A stretch of DNA of 24,061 nt from a virus: positions 1 to 24,061 of the IMG/VR virus record IMGVR_UViG_3300034198_003540; one strand, given 5' to 3'. Numbering within the stretch: position 1 is the stretch's first letter; each line of letters begins with the position of its first letter. A program made the translations under genes and the position numbers. Below are positions 15,183-22,729 of the stretch, piece after piece. The notes beneath the pieces are model-generated. The model was not told where the DNA came from. It saw only the letters and a program-made list of their open reading frames with translations, and ran no database searches.

Positions 15183-15530
15183 ATGAATATTTGTGTATTT
15201 GTTGGAAAACTTGTAGCTAATCCAGAATTAACAACCACCAAGGACTCTTGTGTTGTAAATTTTACATTAGCAGTTGAAGACTATAGGAAAGATAAGGATG
15301 GAACAAAGCATCGTAAGGTGCATTTCTTAGATTTTGAAGCTTGGGATACAGGCGCTACTACGATAGCGAAGCATTTTAAAAAGGGTGACATGCTTTTTAT
15401 TGAATCCGAAGCCCGTCAGCATAAGTGGATTTCTGCTGACCAATCGAAGAAACAAAAAATTGTATTCAGAGTTAAAACTTTTAAATCAGGAATGAAATCG
15501 GATTCTAATTTAACACAGGAACAAGAGTAA
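15183..15530 (+). CDS. ssb: Single-stranded DNA-binding protein (SSB)
   Basis: OB-fold SSB of bacterial type (115 aa): MNICVFVGKLVANPEL start, VVNFTLAVEDYR strand, HFLDFEAWDTGA and the ARQHKW strand are all family positions. It coats single-stranded DNA at the fork. Unlike cellular SSB it lacks the long linker and the acidic DDxPF tail; it ends in SNLTQEQE, so recruitment of partners through the tail is not expected. It directly follows the polymerase C-half with an AGGA ribosome-binding site. Confidence 0.92.
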   Translation: MNICVFVGKLVANPELTTTKDSCVVNFTLAVEDYRKDKDGTKHRKVHFLDFEAWDTGATTIAKHFKKGDMLFIESEARQHKWISADQSKKQKIVFRVKTFKSGMKSDSNLTQEQE

Positions 15531-15541
15531 TAGGACATAAA

Positions 15542-17194
15542 ATGTTAAGAAAAAAAGTCTTATTTGTTACGGAAGCATCTTTTCATGCAACTGGGTATTC
15601 TGTCTATACAAAAGAAGTATTGTCAAGACTGAATAAGATACCTGAACTTGAAGTAGCAGAGCTTGCATGTTATGCTAATGAAGATAGTCCAGAAATCAAA
15701 GATATCCCTTGGAAATTTTATGCAAATGCTCCTAATCAAAAAAATAATGAAGAAGTAGCATATTATAACAATTCAATGAGTGCAAAATTTGGTGAATTAA
15801 AATTCAATCATGTATTGTTGGAGTTCCAGCCCGATTTCGTAATGGATATTCGTGACTGGTGGATGTTGGAATTTGAAGAAAGATCTCCTTTCAGAGAATT
15901 CTTTAATTGGGCGATTATGCCTACAGTGGATGCCGCTCCTCAAAATCAATTATGGATCGACACTTATTCAGATGCAGATGCTGTGTTCTCATATTCTGAA
16001 TTCGGCAGAGATACAATGCTAGATCAATCTAGTAAAATAAAATTTGTAGATGTAGCATCTCCTTGTGCAAGCGAAGTTTTTAATAAAGTTGCAAATAAAA
16101 AGTCATTTAAACAATCTCATGGAATTGATCCAGATTCAATTATTTTTGGTACAGTTATGCGTAACCAAAGACGTAAGCTGTATCCGGACTTGTTTAAAGC
16201 TTTTAGATTATTTTTAGATCAAAATCCGAAATTAACTAACTGTTACTTATATTGTCATACAGGATATCCTGATGTTGGTTGGGATATTCCATCTTTGATT
16301 CAGGAAAATGAACTGGCAAACAAAGTTCTGTTGACTTATAAGTGTCGGAAATGTGGACATGTTTATCCGTCATTTTTCCATGACTGCGTTGCATTCTGCA
16401 ATAACTGTAAAACTTTCTCTTCTACTTTAGTCAGTATTAATAACAAAATAGAAGAAAACGAACTTAATAACGTTTATAATCTATTTGATGTATATATCCA
16501 GTGGGCTAATAGCGAAGGATGGGGTATGCCTCAGCTTGAAGCTGCATATGCGGGTCTTCCTGTTGTAAGTATGAATTATTCAGCAATGGAATCATTAATA
16601 GAAAACATTAAAGGTATTCCTGTTGATCCTATCTCTTATTATAAAGAATTAGAAACCGGATGCATGAGAGCAGTGCCAGACAATAAAAAGTTGGCGGAAG
16701 TTATTGCGACACTTGCAACTGATAATCAAAAAAGAAACTATATTGCTGATAGATGTTATTCTACTTCTAGAAAAGTATATAATTGGGATTACACTGCTAA
16801 AAAGTGGGCCGATTATTTCCTAAATACACCTGTAAAGTCCTTTAACGAGACATGGGGTAGCGCAGCAAGAATATTTAATCCTGCTAAATCTTTACCAGAA
16901 AATATCAACCAGATATCCCCATCTGAGCAAGTTAGCTGGCTTTTTACTAATGTTCTTGGCAAACCTCAATTGATTAATGGTGCGATGTGGAAAAGAATCG
17001 TAAGGGATTTAACGTATGGAATTACAGCATCTTCCTATGTTCCCGGATATTATTCAAATGATTTTTCAATGCCTGACTCAGAAAAAAGAATTGAAGAATT
17101 CAATATTAGTAAAGCTTTTGAAATGTTGTATAATTCAAGAATGCAATTAAATCATTGGGAAAACGTTAGACTGGAGAAAGTTAAGAAATCATGA
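15542..17194 (+). CDS. GT4-like glycosyltransferase with inserted zinc ribbon (550 aa)
   Basis: GT-B fold, GT4-like retaining glycosyltransferase. The N-terminal Rossmann domain starts KVLFVTEASFHATGYSVY. The second domain begins near FGTVMRNQRRKLYPDL (202-217, donor phosphate contacts) and has the EGWGMPQLE motif (E325 and E333, the E-x7-E pair), then AYAGLPVVS. Between these, residues 268-289 form a zinc ribbon (C268, C271, C286, C289, plus C282), an unusual insertion. About 130 residues after the fold (420-550) are not recognised. Acceptor is unknown: cell-surface glycan, virion protein or DNA are all open. First gene of the glycosylation island, twelve bases after ssb, so apparently co-transcribed with the replisome. 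Confidence 0.88.
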   Translation: MLRKKVLFVTEASFHATGYSVYTKEVLSRLNKIPELEVAELACYANEDSPEIKDIPWKFYANAPNQKNNEEVAYYNNSMSAKFGELKFNHVLLEFQPDFVMDIRDWWMLEFEERSPFREFFNWAIMPTVDAAPQNQLWIDTYSDADAVFSYSEFGRDTMLDQSSKIKFVDVASPCASEVFNKVANKKSFKQSHGIDPDSIIFGTVMRNQRRKLYPDLFKAFRLFLDQNPKLTNCYLYCHTGYPDVGWDIPSLIQENELANKVLLTYKCRKCGHVYPSFFHDCVAFCNNCKTFSSTLVSINNKIEENELNNVYNLFDVYIQWANSEGWGMPQLEAAYAGLPVVSMNYSAMESLIENIKGIPVDPISYYKELETGCMRAVPDNKKLAEVIATLATDNQKRNYIADRCYSTSRKVYNWDYTAKKWADYFLNTPVKSFNETWGSAARIFNPAKSLPENINQISPSEQVSWLFTNVLGKPQLINGAMWKRIVRDLTYGITASSYVPGYYSNDFSMPDSEKRIEEFNISKAFEMLYNSRMQLNHWENVRLEKVKKS

Positions 17195-18282
17195 GAATAA
17201 ATTATATTAGCAATTATAGAGATGGTACAGCGTGGTCGAAAGCGGCCACCTATAATATTCTTGCTTTAAAAGAAGCTGGATATGATGTTTATTTAAAATT
17301 GATTAGATATAACAACGAAGTATCAACCTTATTACACCCTGACTTGTTGGATATTGAATTAAAACATGCTAATGAGTTTGATATGACAATTTTTCATTCA
17401 TTGCCTATCAATTTTTCATATGAAAAAAATAATTCTAAGACTCAATTTGTAGGAATAGCGGCTTTAGAATCTTATACTTTAGATAATATATACTGGCAAA
17501 AGAAATTTAAACTCATGGATAGAGTTTTCTCTGCCAATTCATTAACTAAAAATACTTTAAATAATTATGAAATTAGTTCTAGCGTATTTAAACAATCATT
17601 TGACTTTGATGCAGTGTTTAATAGTGTAAAGAAATCCAAGATCAATATCTTAGACAACTCTTTTAACTTTGTATTTGAAGGGGACTCTTCTAAGATTTCA
17701 AATCTTGAAAGTCTATTAATCGCATTTCATTCAGAGTTCTCTGTTCATGAACCAGTAAATATTGTTATTAAATCTTTATCTAGCGTAGATGAGTTTTGCA
17801 CTAATGTAAAAAAGAATCTAAAATTATCTAAAAGATATAAGAAAGAAGTAACGGTTTACGGAGGATTGAATGATGAAGATTATTACAGTATTCTTCGTCA
17901 TTGTCATGCTTTTGTGTGTCCAAATAGAGGCATTTCATGGTGTCAATCAGCGCTAGAAGCTATGACTATTGGATTGCCAGTTATTTACACAGAAGGAAAC
18001 GGGCTTGATGATTATGTGAACGGTTATTCAATGCCAGTTTCTTCTACGTTAGATAACTGCTACGGAGCTGAAGGCTTTGATGATTTATTAACTGGTAGAG
18101 ATCTTTGGTCAAACCCAAAGATCAGTAGTTTAAGATATCAGATGAGATCAATATATGAAACATATAAAAATAATCTATCTCAATATCTAGAAATTAGCAA
18201 AGCAACAGTTCAAAACGCATCTCAGTATAATTATAAAACTATGAAAAATCATATTGATAGTATTATTGGAGGTATTAAATGA
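17191..18282 (+). CDS. GT-B glycosyltransferase, divergent (363 aa)
   Basis: GT-B glycosyltransferase-like: N-terminal Rossmann start MRINYISNYRDGTAWSKA, a FVFEGDSSKI strand at the second domain, and the donor-site block GISWCQSALEAMTIGLPVIY, matching the GT4 pattern around the second Glu of E-x7-E. The first Glu of that pair is not evident (CPNRG precedes it), so catalysis may differ or be lost. The start overlaps the previous gene (ATGA). Together with its neighbour it probably extends the same glycan, but that is inference. Confidence 0.78.
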   Translation: MRINYISNYRDGTAWSKAATYNILALKEAGYDVYLKLIRYNNEVSTLLHPDLLDIELKHANEFDMTIFHSLPINFSYEKNNSKTQFVGIAALESYTLDNIYWQKKFKLMDRVFSANSLTKNTLNNYEISSSVFKQSFDFDAVFNSVKKSKINILDNSFNFVFEGDSSKISNLESLLIAFHSEFSVHEPVNIVIKSLSSVDEFCTNVKKNLKLSKRYKKEVTVYGGLNDEDYYSILRHCHAFVCPNRGISWCQSALEAMTIGLPVIYTEGNGLDDYVNGYSMPVSSTLDNCYGAEGFDDLLTGRDLWSNPKISSLRYQMRSIYETYKNNLSQYLEISKATVQNASQYNYKTMKNHIDSIIGGIK

Positions 18283-18695
18283 AAGTATATATTGGAAAAA
18301 ATGAGGCTCCAGAAGAATTTAAGAGAATTAGCGAGCCGGGAATTTTAAATTATGTAGCAGACGATTCTGAATGTGAAATTATTGTCCTAGACGGCGTACT
18401 TAAAAAAATGCCAATAGATGATGTTGCCAACTATTTAACGCTTGCAAGAAAAAAATTGCGATTAAATGGAGTCTTGACAGTAAAAGATTTAGATTTTGAT
18501 ATCTTATCATATATACATCAAAGAAACTCAGATTTGGCATCTATTAATAAAGCTATTTTTCAAAATGGTTCTATAGAATCTGTTTTTAACTTTGAATATG
18601 TATTGCAAATTCTTAGTAATAGCATGGGATTAGAACTTCAGGTTAAGAATCTTGAGGGATTAGATTTTATTTTAACATTTAGGAGAGTTTCATGA
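18279..18695 (+). CDS. Methyltransferase-like protein lacking the SAM motif (138 aa)
   Basis: Resembles the second half of small class I SAM-dependent methyltransferases found in glycan clusters: IIVLDGVLKKMPIDDVANYL, followed by ARKKLRLNGVLTVKDLDFD, is the usual post-motif-II helix and LKPGGxL strand. The glycine-rich SAM-binding motif I is not present; the N-terminus MKVYIGKNEAPEEFKRIS looks like a shortened, degenerate version of that region. It may be an inactive or binding-only member, or work with another subunit. Strong GGAGG site upstream, and the ATG overlaps the preceding stop. Moderate confidence in the fold, low in activity. Confidence 0.6.
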   Translation: MKVYIGKNEAPEEFKRISEPGILNYVADDSECEIIVLDGVLKKMPIDDVANYLTLARKKLRLNGVLTVKDLDFDILSYIHQRNSDLASINKAIFQNGSIESVFNFEYVLQILSNSMGLELQVKNLEGLDFILTFRRVS

Positions 18696-19426
18696 GTTTG
18701 ACAAATTTGGACAATTGTAAAGAATGTAAATTTGCAATCATGGGGGCGGAAGGTCAATCCGACTGCTCCCTTGGTAAATTGAATTTTTTAAAATCTCCGG
18801 TTCAACCTATTGATTTTTCGTATTTTAACTTAAGTCGGATATGTATTTTTAAAAGATCTGAAAAATGGGATGGAGATATTCAAAAAGAAACCGCTCCTAA
18901 AGTCGGATATATCTTTATTTTAAAAGATAGAGATAAACTAAATGAGCTAAAAGAAAACATCTTAAAAGTTAAGAATTGCATATGGGTTGGCGTATATCAT
19001 CCATTTGAAGATCTACAGAAAGAAATTATTGAATTTACAGCAAAATCTTTAGACCACTCCCGTATTAATATTGTATGTAATTTTTCAGGAGTAGACGGTA
19101 ATGATCTTTATAAACTTGATAAATTTGAAAAAAATTATATAAATGGTTGGACAATAGTCAATATTGTAGGTGAAGAGTTTGATGTAGAAAAATTAAGCAA
19201 TACTCTAGATTCATTTGTAAATAATAAGATGGGGCGAGCTAGCATTATATATAATAAAGATTCTAATAGCATTAACGAGCTATGCTTCTTTAATATCTAC
19301 TATAAATTTTATAAGGGTAGCCACTCTTCATTAGACACAGTTCTGGACAAAGTAATACATCAGACTGTTATAGAAAAAGCCTTGCAAGAAAATAGTCAAC
19401 TAGTTAAAGACTGGAGTGATATTTAA
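18692..19426 (+). CDS. Unknown protein with N-terminal Cys cluster (244 aa)
   Basis: The N-terminus has cysteines C9, C12, C25 and C51 (CKECKF, then DCSLG, then RICIF), a pattern compatible with a zinc or iron-sulfur site. From about residue 70 an alpha/beta domain follows (KVGYIFILKDRDK, then NCIWVGVYHP, INIVCNFSG, GWTIVNIVGEEFD) whose strand-helix rhythm recalls GT-A glycosyltransferase folds, but I do not see a DxD motif. Not recognised as a named family. It is tightly coupled (ATGA) to its neighbours in the glycosylation island, so a role in that pathway is likely by context. Confidence 0.65.
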   Translation: MSLTNLDNCKECKFAIMGAEGQSDCSLGKLNFLKSPVQPIDFSYFNLSRICIFKRSEKWDGDIQKETAPKVGYIFILKDRDKLNELKENILKVKNCIWVGVYHPFEDLQKEIIEFTAKSLDHSRINIVCNFSGVDGNDLYKLDKFEKNYINGWTIVNIVGEEFDVEKLSNTLDSFVNNKMGRASIIYNKDSNSINELCFFNIYYKFYKGSHSSLDTVLDKVIHQTVIEKALQENSQLVKDWSDI

Positions 19427-20037
19427 TGAGAACTTCCTTTTTAGTTTATGATATAAAAAATCAAGCTGAATTTGTTGGGTCTATGAATAGTGTAATGCTA
19501 GCAAATGCTGATGGTGATATTAATATTGTTATTGATAACAGTTCAAACTGTATAGAAATAGCCAATGTTATGACAAAAGGTTGCTGCGGTCAACCCGAAC
19601 CAGTTATTGTAAAAGATGACTTGTTTACAGTTAGAACTCAAATGCGTGATAACAGATTAATTCGAATTATAAGCTATGATGGAATACTAAGTGCAGAAAA
19701 ACAAATATCGGAAGGGCTAAAGAGAGCCGCGACAGGCGATTCCATTACCTTGATGAAGGGTGGAGCAAAAGTTCACAGAGATTTTATATCTGCGATTAGT
19801 GAAATTTTTAACTCTTCAGTAGTTGGCGGCATTTTTGCAGATACAGTAGATAATATGCATTATTCATATTTTACAAGTTTAAGGCCAAATAAACCTTTTA
19901 GAGAGAATTTGAATAATCTAACGTTTAGATCAGTCTTTTTACCATATATTAATTCTGGCAACATATTTGATATTGTGAAAATTTTACATAATCATTCCAT
20001 CGTTGTTCACTTGCCTAAGCCGTATTTTAGAACATGA
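19426..20037 (+). CDS. Unknown protein in glycosylation island (203 aa)
   Basis: No family recognised with confidence. Beta-alpha rhythm at the N-terminus (TSFLVYDIKNQAEFVGSM, DINIVIDNSSN) and a later segment VVGGIFADTVDNMHYSYF with a KPFREN region resemble a reduced GT-A-type glycosyltransferase; the usual DxD is not clear, although FADTVDN could be the degenerate equivalent. It starts at the last base of the previous gene and overlaps the next. Function by context only. Confidence 0.62.
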   Translation: MRTSFLVYDIKNQAEFVGSMNSVMLANADGDINIVIDNSSNCIEIANVMTKGCCGQPEPVIVKDDLFTVRTQMRDNRLIRIISYDGILSAEKQISEGLKRAATGDSITLMKGGAKVHRDFISAISEIFNSSVVGGIFADTVDNMHYSYFTSLRPNKPFRENLNNLTFRSVFLPYINSGNIFDIVKILHNHSIVVHLPKPYFRT

Positions 20038-20741
20038 ATAACAGATATGTAAAAAAAATAAAAAATAAGCAGCCGGATAATATTGATGTCATTATATTAA
20101 CGGCTGGCATTGGTTCTAAGATTAAATCCTATGAGCCACGCAGTCTTATAAAGCTAAACAACAAAACTTTAATTGAGCATCAAATGGATGCCTTTAAACA
20201 AAAACTTCCAAAGTGTGACTTTATTACTGTTGTTGGATATGAATGTAATAAAATAATTAGAAAAATACAAGGAAAGACCAAAATAGTAGAAAATTGTATT
20301 TATAATGAATGCAATAATGGCGAAAGTCTTAGACTTGGAGTTAATAATAGTTTATCTGATAATTTATTTATCATTCACGGCGACATAAATTTTGACAAAA
20401 ACATTATAGACGAGTTTACATATGGCGAGTCTTTCGTTATAACTGTAAACGGCTTGGAAGAGAGAGAAGTGGGAATAACGTCCACTGATGGTTATATCAA
20501 TAGTTTTTCATACGGATTAGAAAAAAAGTGGGGCCAAATAGTTTTTTTAAATTCAACTGACGTAGAAGTGTTGCGAAAATTACTTCTTAGGAATGATTTT
20601 AATACTAAGTTTATGTTAACTTTTGAAATATTAAATAAGCTTATAGAATTTGGAGTTAGATTTAAAGAAATAGAAGTTGACCCTAAAAAGATAAAAGAAA
20701 TAGATACCGCAAAGGATATAATAAATGAATATTTTAACTGA
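20034..20741 (+). CDS. Nucleotidyltransferase-like protein (sugar or choline type)
   Basis: Nucleotidyl-transferase fold of the GlmU/LicC kind (235 aa), which activates a sugar-1-phosphate or phosphocholine with an NTP. Residues 18-50 carry the nucleotide loop and acceptor segment: VIILTAGIGSKIKSYEPRSL, then KLNNKTLIEHQ. The expected PK is PR here (PRSL), a conservative change at a position usually Lys. IIHGDINFD (D117) fits the metal-binding Asp. The N-terminal 16 residues are basic and extra. It could supply activated donors to the glycosyltransferases upstream. LicC-like, MobA-like and sugar nucleotidyltransferases cannot be separated by eye. Confidence 0.72.
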   Translation: MNNRYVKKIKNKQPDNIDVIILTAGIGSKIKSYEPRSLIKLNNKTLIEHQMDAFKQKLPKCDFITVVGYECNKIIRKIQGKTKIVENCIYNECNNGESLRLGVNNSLSDNLFIIHGDINFDKNIIDEFTYGESFVITVNGLEEREVGITSTDGYINSFSYGLEKKWGQIVFLNSTDVEVLRKLLLRNDFNTKFMLTFEILNKLIEFGVRFKEIEVDPKKIKEIDTAKDIINEYFN

Positions 20742-21519
20742 AAGCAGCCTTATTAAGTTCGCTAAAGCTTTATCAGTATCAAAGTTTAATGTGGCAATTT
20801 TAAATCAAGGTGTTGCGATATATGATGCTTTCGACACTTTTAAACCAGATATTTTTATTACTACTATGTCCGCATTAGACCGGGCAAGAGTTAAAAACAT
20901 TATTGAAAGACCAGCTTTGAGAGTTGTTTTAATTGGTGACGCACCAGTAAATGAGCATTACGATGAATTAGTAAAAACTGTATTTCCGAATATCATATAT
21001 TCCAATAACCCCGATGATTACAAAATGCCAGTTACACCATTTGAAACTTACTCAGACATTCTATTATATAAAGACGCTAAATTTCAAGATAAATATGCAG
21101 CGGATATTGTATGCATAGAAGACAATCTTGGTCCGGAAATACTGAATTTTACACCCGGATATGATATAACATTTAGAATTTTTAGTAATAATATAGTGAA
21201 CCATAGTAATTTCTGCGGGACTGTAATAGATAATAATAAAAAAGACGTTTATGCGTCTGCAAAAATATCTTTATGTTCTCCGGAAAATAAAGAAAACGCT
21301 TGGCTATGCGGGAGTTATGTTATCGACTTGTTGAATCCACCTCCTTTAAATGAGATTCTTTCAAGACTGACAAGTGATAATACCGAAGAAATACAAAGTC
21401 AAAGAGCTAGAATTTTAGAATCAAATACTACTTTCCACCTCTGCGCAAATTTAATGGAAGGTTTAGATCTTAAAAAAGAATCTCAAATGATTCTAAATAA
21501 ATTGAAGGAGATACTATGA
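20725..21519 (+). CDS. GT-B-like protein of unknown activity (264 aa)
   Basis: Weak resemblance to GT-B glycosyltransferases: a strand-helix N-terminus (FNVAILNQGVAIYDAF, then KPDIFITTMSALD), a middle RVVLIGDAPVN segment, and YASAKISLCSPENKENAW followed by LCGSYVIDLLN, the place where a GT-B donor site would have its acidic residue and glycine. None of the catalytic signatures is clear. Not assigned. Overlaps the nucleotidyltransferase end by 17 bases with an AAAGGA site inside it. Confidence 0.6.
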   Translation: MNILTESSLIKFAKALSVSKFNVAILNQGVAIYDAFDTFKPDIFITTMSALDRARVKNIIERPALRVVLIGDAPVNEHYDELVKTVFPNIIYSNNPDDYKMPVTPFETYSDILLYKDAKFQDKYAADIVCIEDNLGPEILNFTPGYDITFRIFSNNIVNHSNFCGTVIDNNKKDVYASAKISLCSPENKENAWLCGSYVIDLLNPPPLNEILSRLTSDNTEEIQSQRARILESNTTFHLCANLMEGLDLKKESQMILNKLKEIL

Positions 21520-21968
21520 ATATTGGATTTTTAATTGATGGAATTGGTAATAGCGATTTATCTTATAGCATATTAAAATTAATAAATACTGAACTTATTA
21601 ATAGCACTGAACATTCGCCAATCATATTTGTAAGAAATTTATATCCCCCAGTTATTAGCCCATTATGTCTAATGACAAATTTAGCTTCTGTAAATAATTT
21701 CCAAGGCATTGCGATTGCAACAGATTTACAAGCAGCAGACACTTTGGATCAATCAAACTCTCCATGTGAGAAATGGTTATATTTATGGGATATTGAATGG
21801 CTAAACGAGATGGTTAATTATGACGTAGCTATTAAAATTTTAAATAGTTTTAATATTATCTGTAGGAGTGAAAGTCATCAAATCATTATAAAGAACTTTT
21901 GTGGCAAAAAGGCTCACATTATAGATAATCTTAACTGGAGTGAATTAAAAGAATGCTTGAATTTGTAA
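21516..21968 (+). CDS. Hypothetical protein in glycosylation island (150 aa)
   Basis: Not recognised. Alpha/beta start MNIGFLIDGIGNSDLSYSIL, like the N-terminal strand of a Rossmann-type domain, and a YLWDIEWLNEM segment in the middle. At 150 aa it could be a single half of a GT-B fold, perhaps pairing with the preceding 264-aa protein; that is a guess from size and order. AAGGAG site upstream. Its coding sequence is extremely AT-rich: 12 G/C in the 60 bases from 21541. Confidence 0.6.
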   Translation: MNIGFLIDGIGNSDLSYSILKLINTELINSTEHSPIIFVRNLYPPVISPLCLMTNLASVNNFQGIAIATDLQAADTLDQSNSPCEKWLYLWDIEWLNEMVNYDVAIKILNSFNIICRSESHQIIIKNFCGKKAHIIDNLNWSELKECLNL

Positions 21969-22729
21969 TAGAAAAAATTGTCCAAGATTACAGGGATGGA
22001 CAAAGCGTAAGACAAATCGCCGCAACTTATAAAACATATCCAAACAAGATTTTAGACATGCTGAAGAAATACGGCGAACCTGTTAGAAGTAAAAGTGAGG
22101 CCCAAAAAATGGCTCTTGAATTAGGCAAGAGTAAGCCTCCTTTTCTAGGTAAAAAAAGAACCGAAGCTGACAAAGACAATATAAGTAAGGCTCGCGCGAA
22201 AGCGTGGGCCAATATTTCCGACGAACAACGCCAGTCGTTCAAAAATGGCGCTAAGGCGCGATGGGAAGCTTTAAGCGATTCAGACAAGGCTGATATGCAA
22301 AGTCGCGCTGGAGAGGCTCTCAGGGCCGCTAGCGTGGAAGGCTCAAAGGCAGAGCGTTTTTTGTATGAAGACTTGTTACGCAAAGGCTACATTGTTGAGA
22401 TGCATAAAAAAGGTTTAATTGCGGGTGAGAAGTATGAAATTGACTTGTTTTTACCCGAACTGAAGACTATAATAGAGATAGATGGTCCTCAACATTTTCT
22501 TCCCGTTTTTGGAGAAGAGAGGCTTGACAAGACGATTCGATATGATATAATAAAAAATGGCGTTCTGATCTCCAAGGGGTTTTGTGTGATTCGTGTAAAA
22601 TATATGACTAAACATATCTCACGTAAAAAAACAAATGACTTGTTGCTCATAGTGTCTGAAGAGTTAGAACGTATTAAAAACCAATTTCCTGAACAAGGCC
22701 ACAGACTAATTGAGGTAGAATTATTATGA
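21953..22729 (+). CDS. Free-standing homing-endonuclease-like protein (HTH, NUMOD3-like, Vsr-like nuclease)
   Basis: Order of parts: an HTH-like segment (residues 10-40, QSVRQIAATYKTYPNKIL), NUMOD3-like DNA-binding repeats (about 63-125: FLGKKRTEADKDNISKAR, then SDEQRQSFKNGAKARW and SDSDKADMQSRAGEA), and a Vsr-like nuclease (about 130-215) with D164 (YEIDLFLP), E175 and D177 (IIEIDGPQHF), H181 and D192. This layout fits the EDxHD homing endonucleases known from phages (I-Bth0305I type). It is not inside an intron or intein here. The NUMOD region is much richer in GC (33 of 60 bases from 22201) than the genes around, suggesting recent acquisition. It overlaps both neighbours by a few bases, so it is integrated into the operon. 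Confidence 0.82.
   Translation: MLEFVIEKIVQDYRDGQSVRQIAATYKTYPNKILDMLKKYGEPVRSKSEAQKMALELGKSKPPFLGKKRTEADKDNISKARAKAWANISDEQRQSFKNGAKARWEALSDSDKADMQSRAGEALRAASVEGSKAERFLYEDLLRKGYIVEMHKKGLIAGEKYEIDLFLPELKTIIEIDGPQHFLPVFGEERLDKTIRYDIIKNGVLISKGFCVIRVKYMTKHISRKKTNDLLLIVSEELERIKNQFPEQGHRLIEVELL
22524..22551 (+). promoter_or_regulatory. Consensus sigma-70 promoter with extended -10
   Basis: TTGACA at 22524-22529, a 16-base spacer ending TGA, and TATAAT at 22546-22551: exact hexamers plus the extended TGn. It is inside the endonuclease gene, with the predicted start about 165 bases before the annealing-protein gene at 22726, which it probably drives. Confidence 0.65.

Noticed and set aside
18475-18503. 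TTGACA inside the methyltransferase-like gene as a promoter
   Set aside because: The hexamer at 17 bases is TGATAT, only three of six matches.
22027-22383. Minus-strand open frame of 118 codons opposite the homing endonuclease
   Set aside because: It is a shadow of the GC-richer NUMOD repeats; composition is Ser/Leu/Arg/Ala-rich, there is no ribosome-binding site, and every supported gene is on the plus strand.
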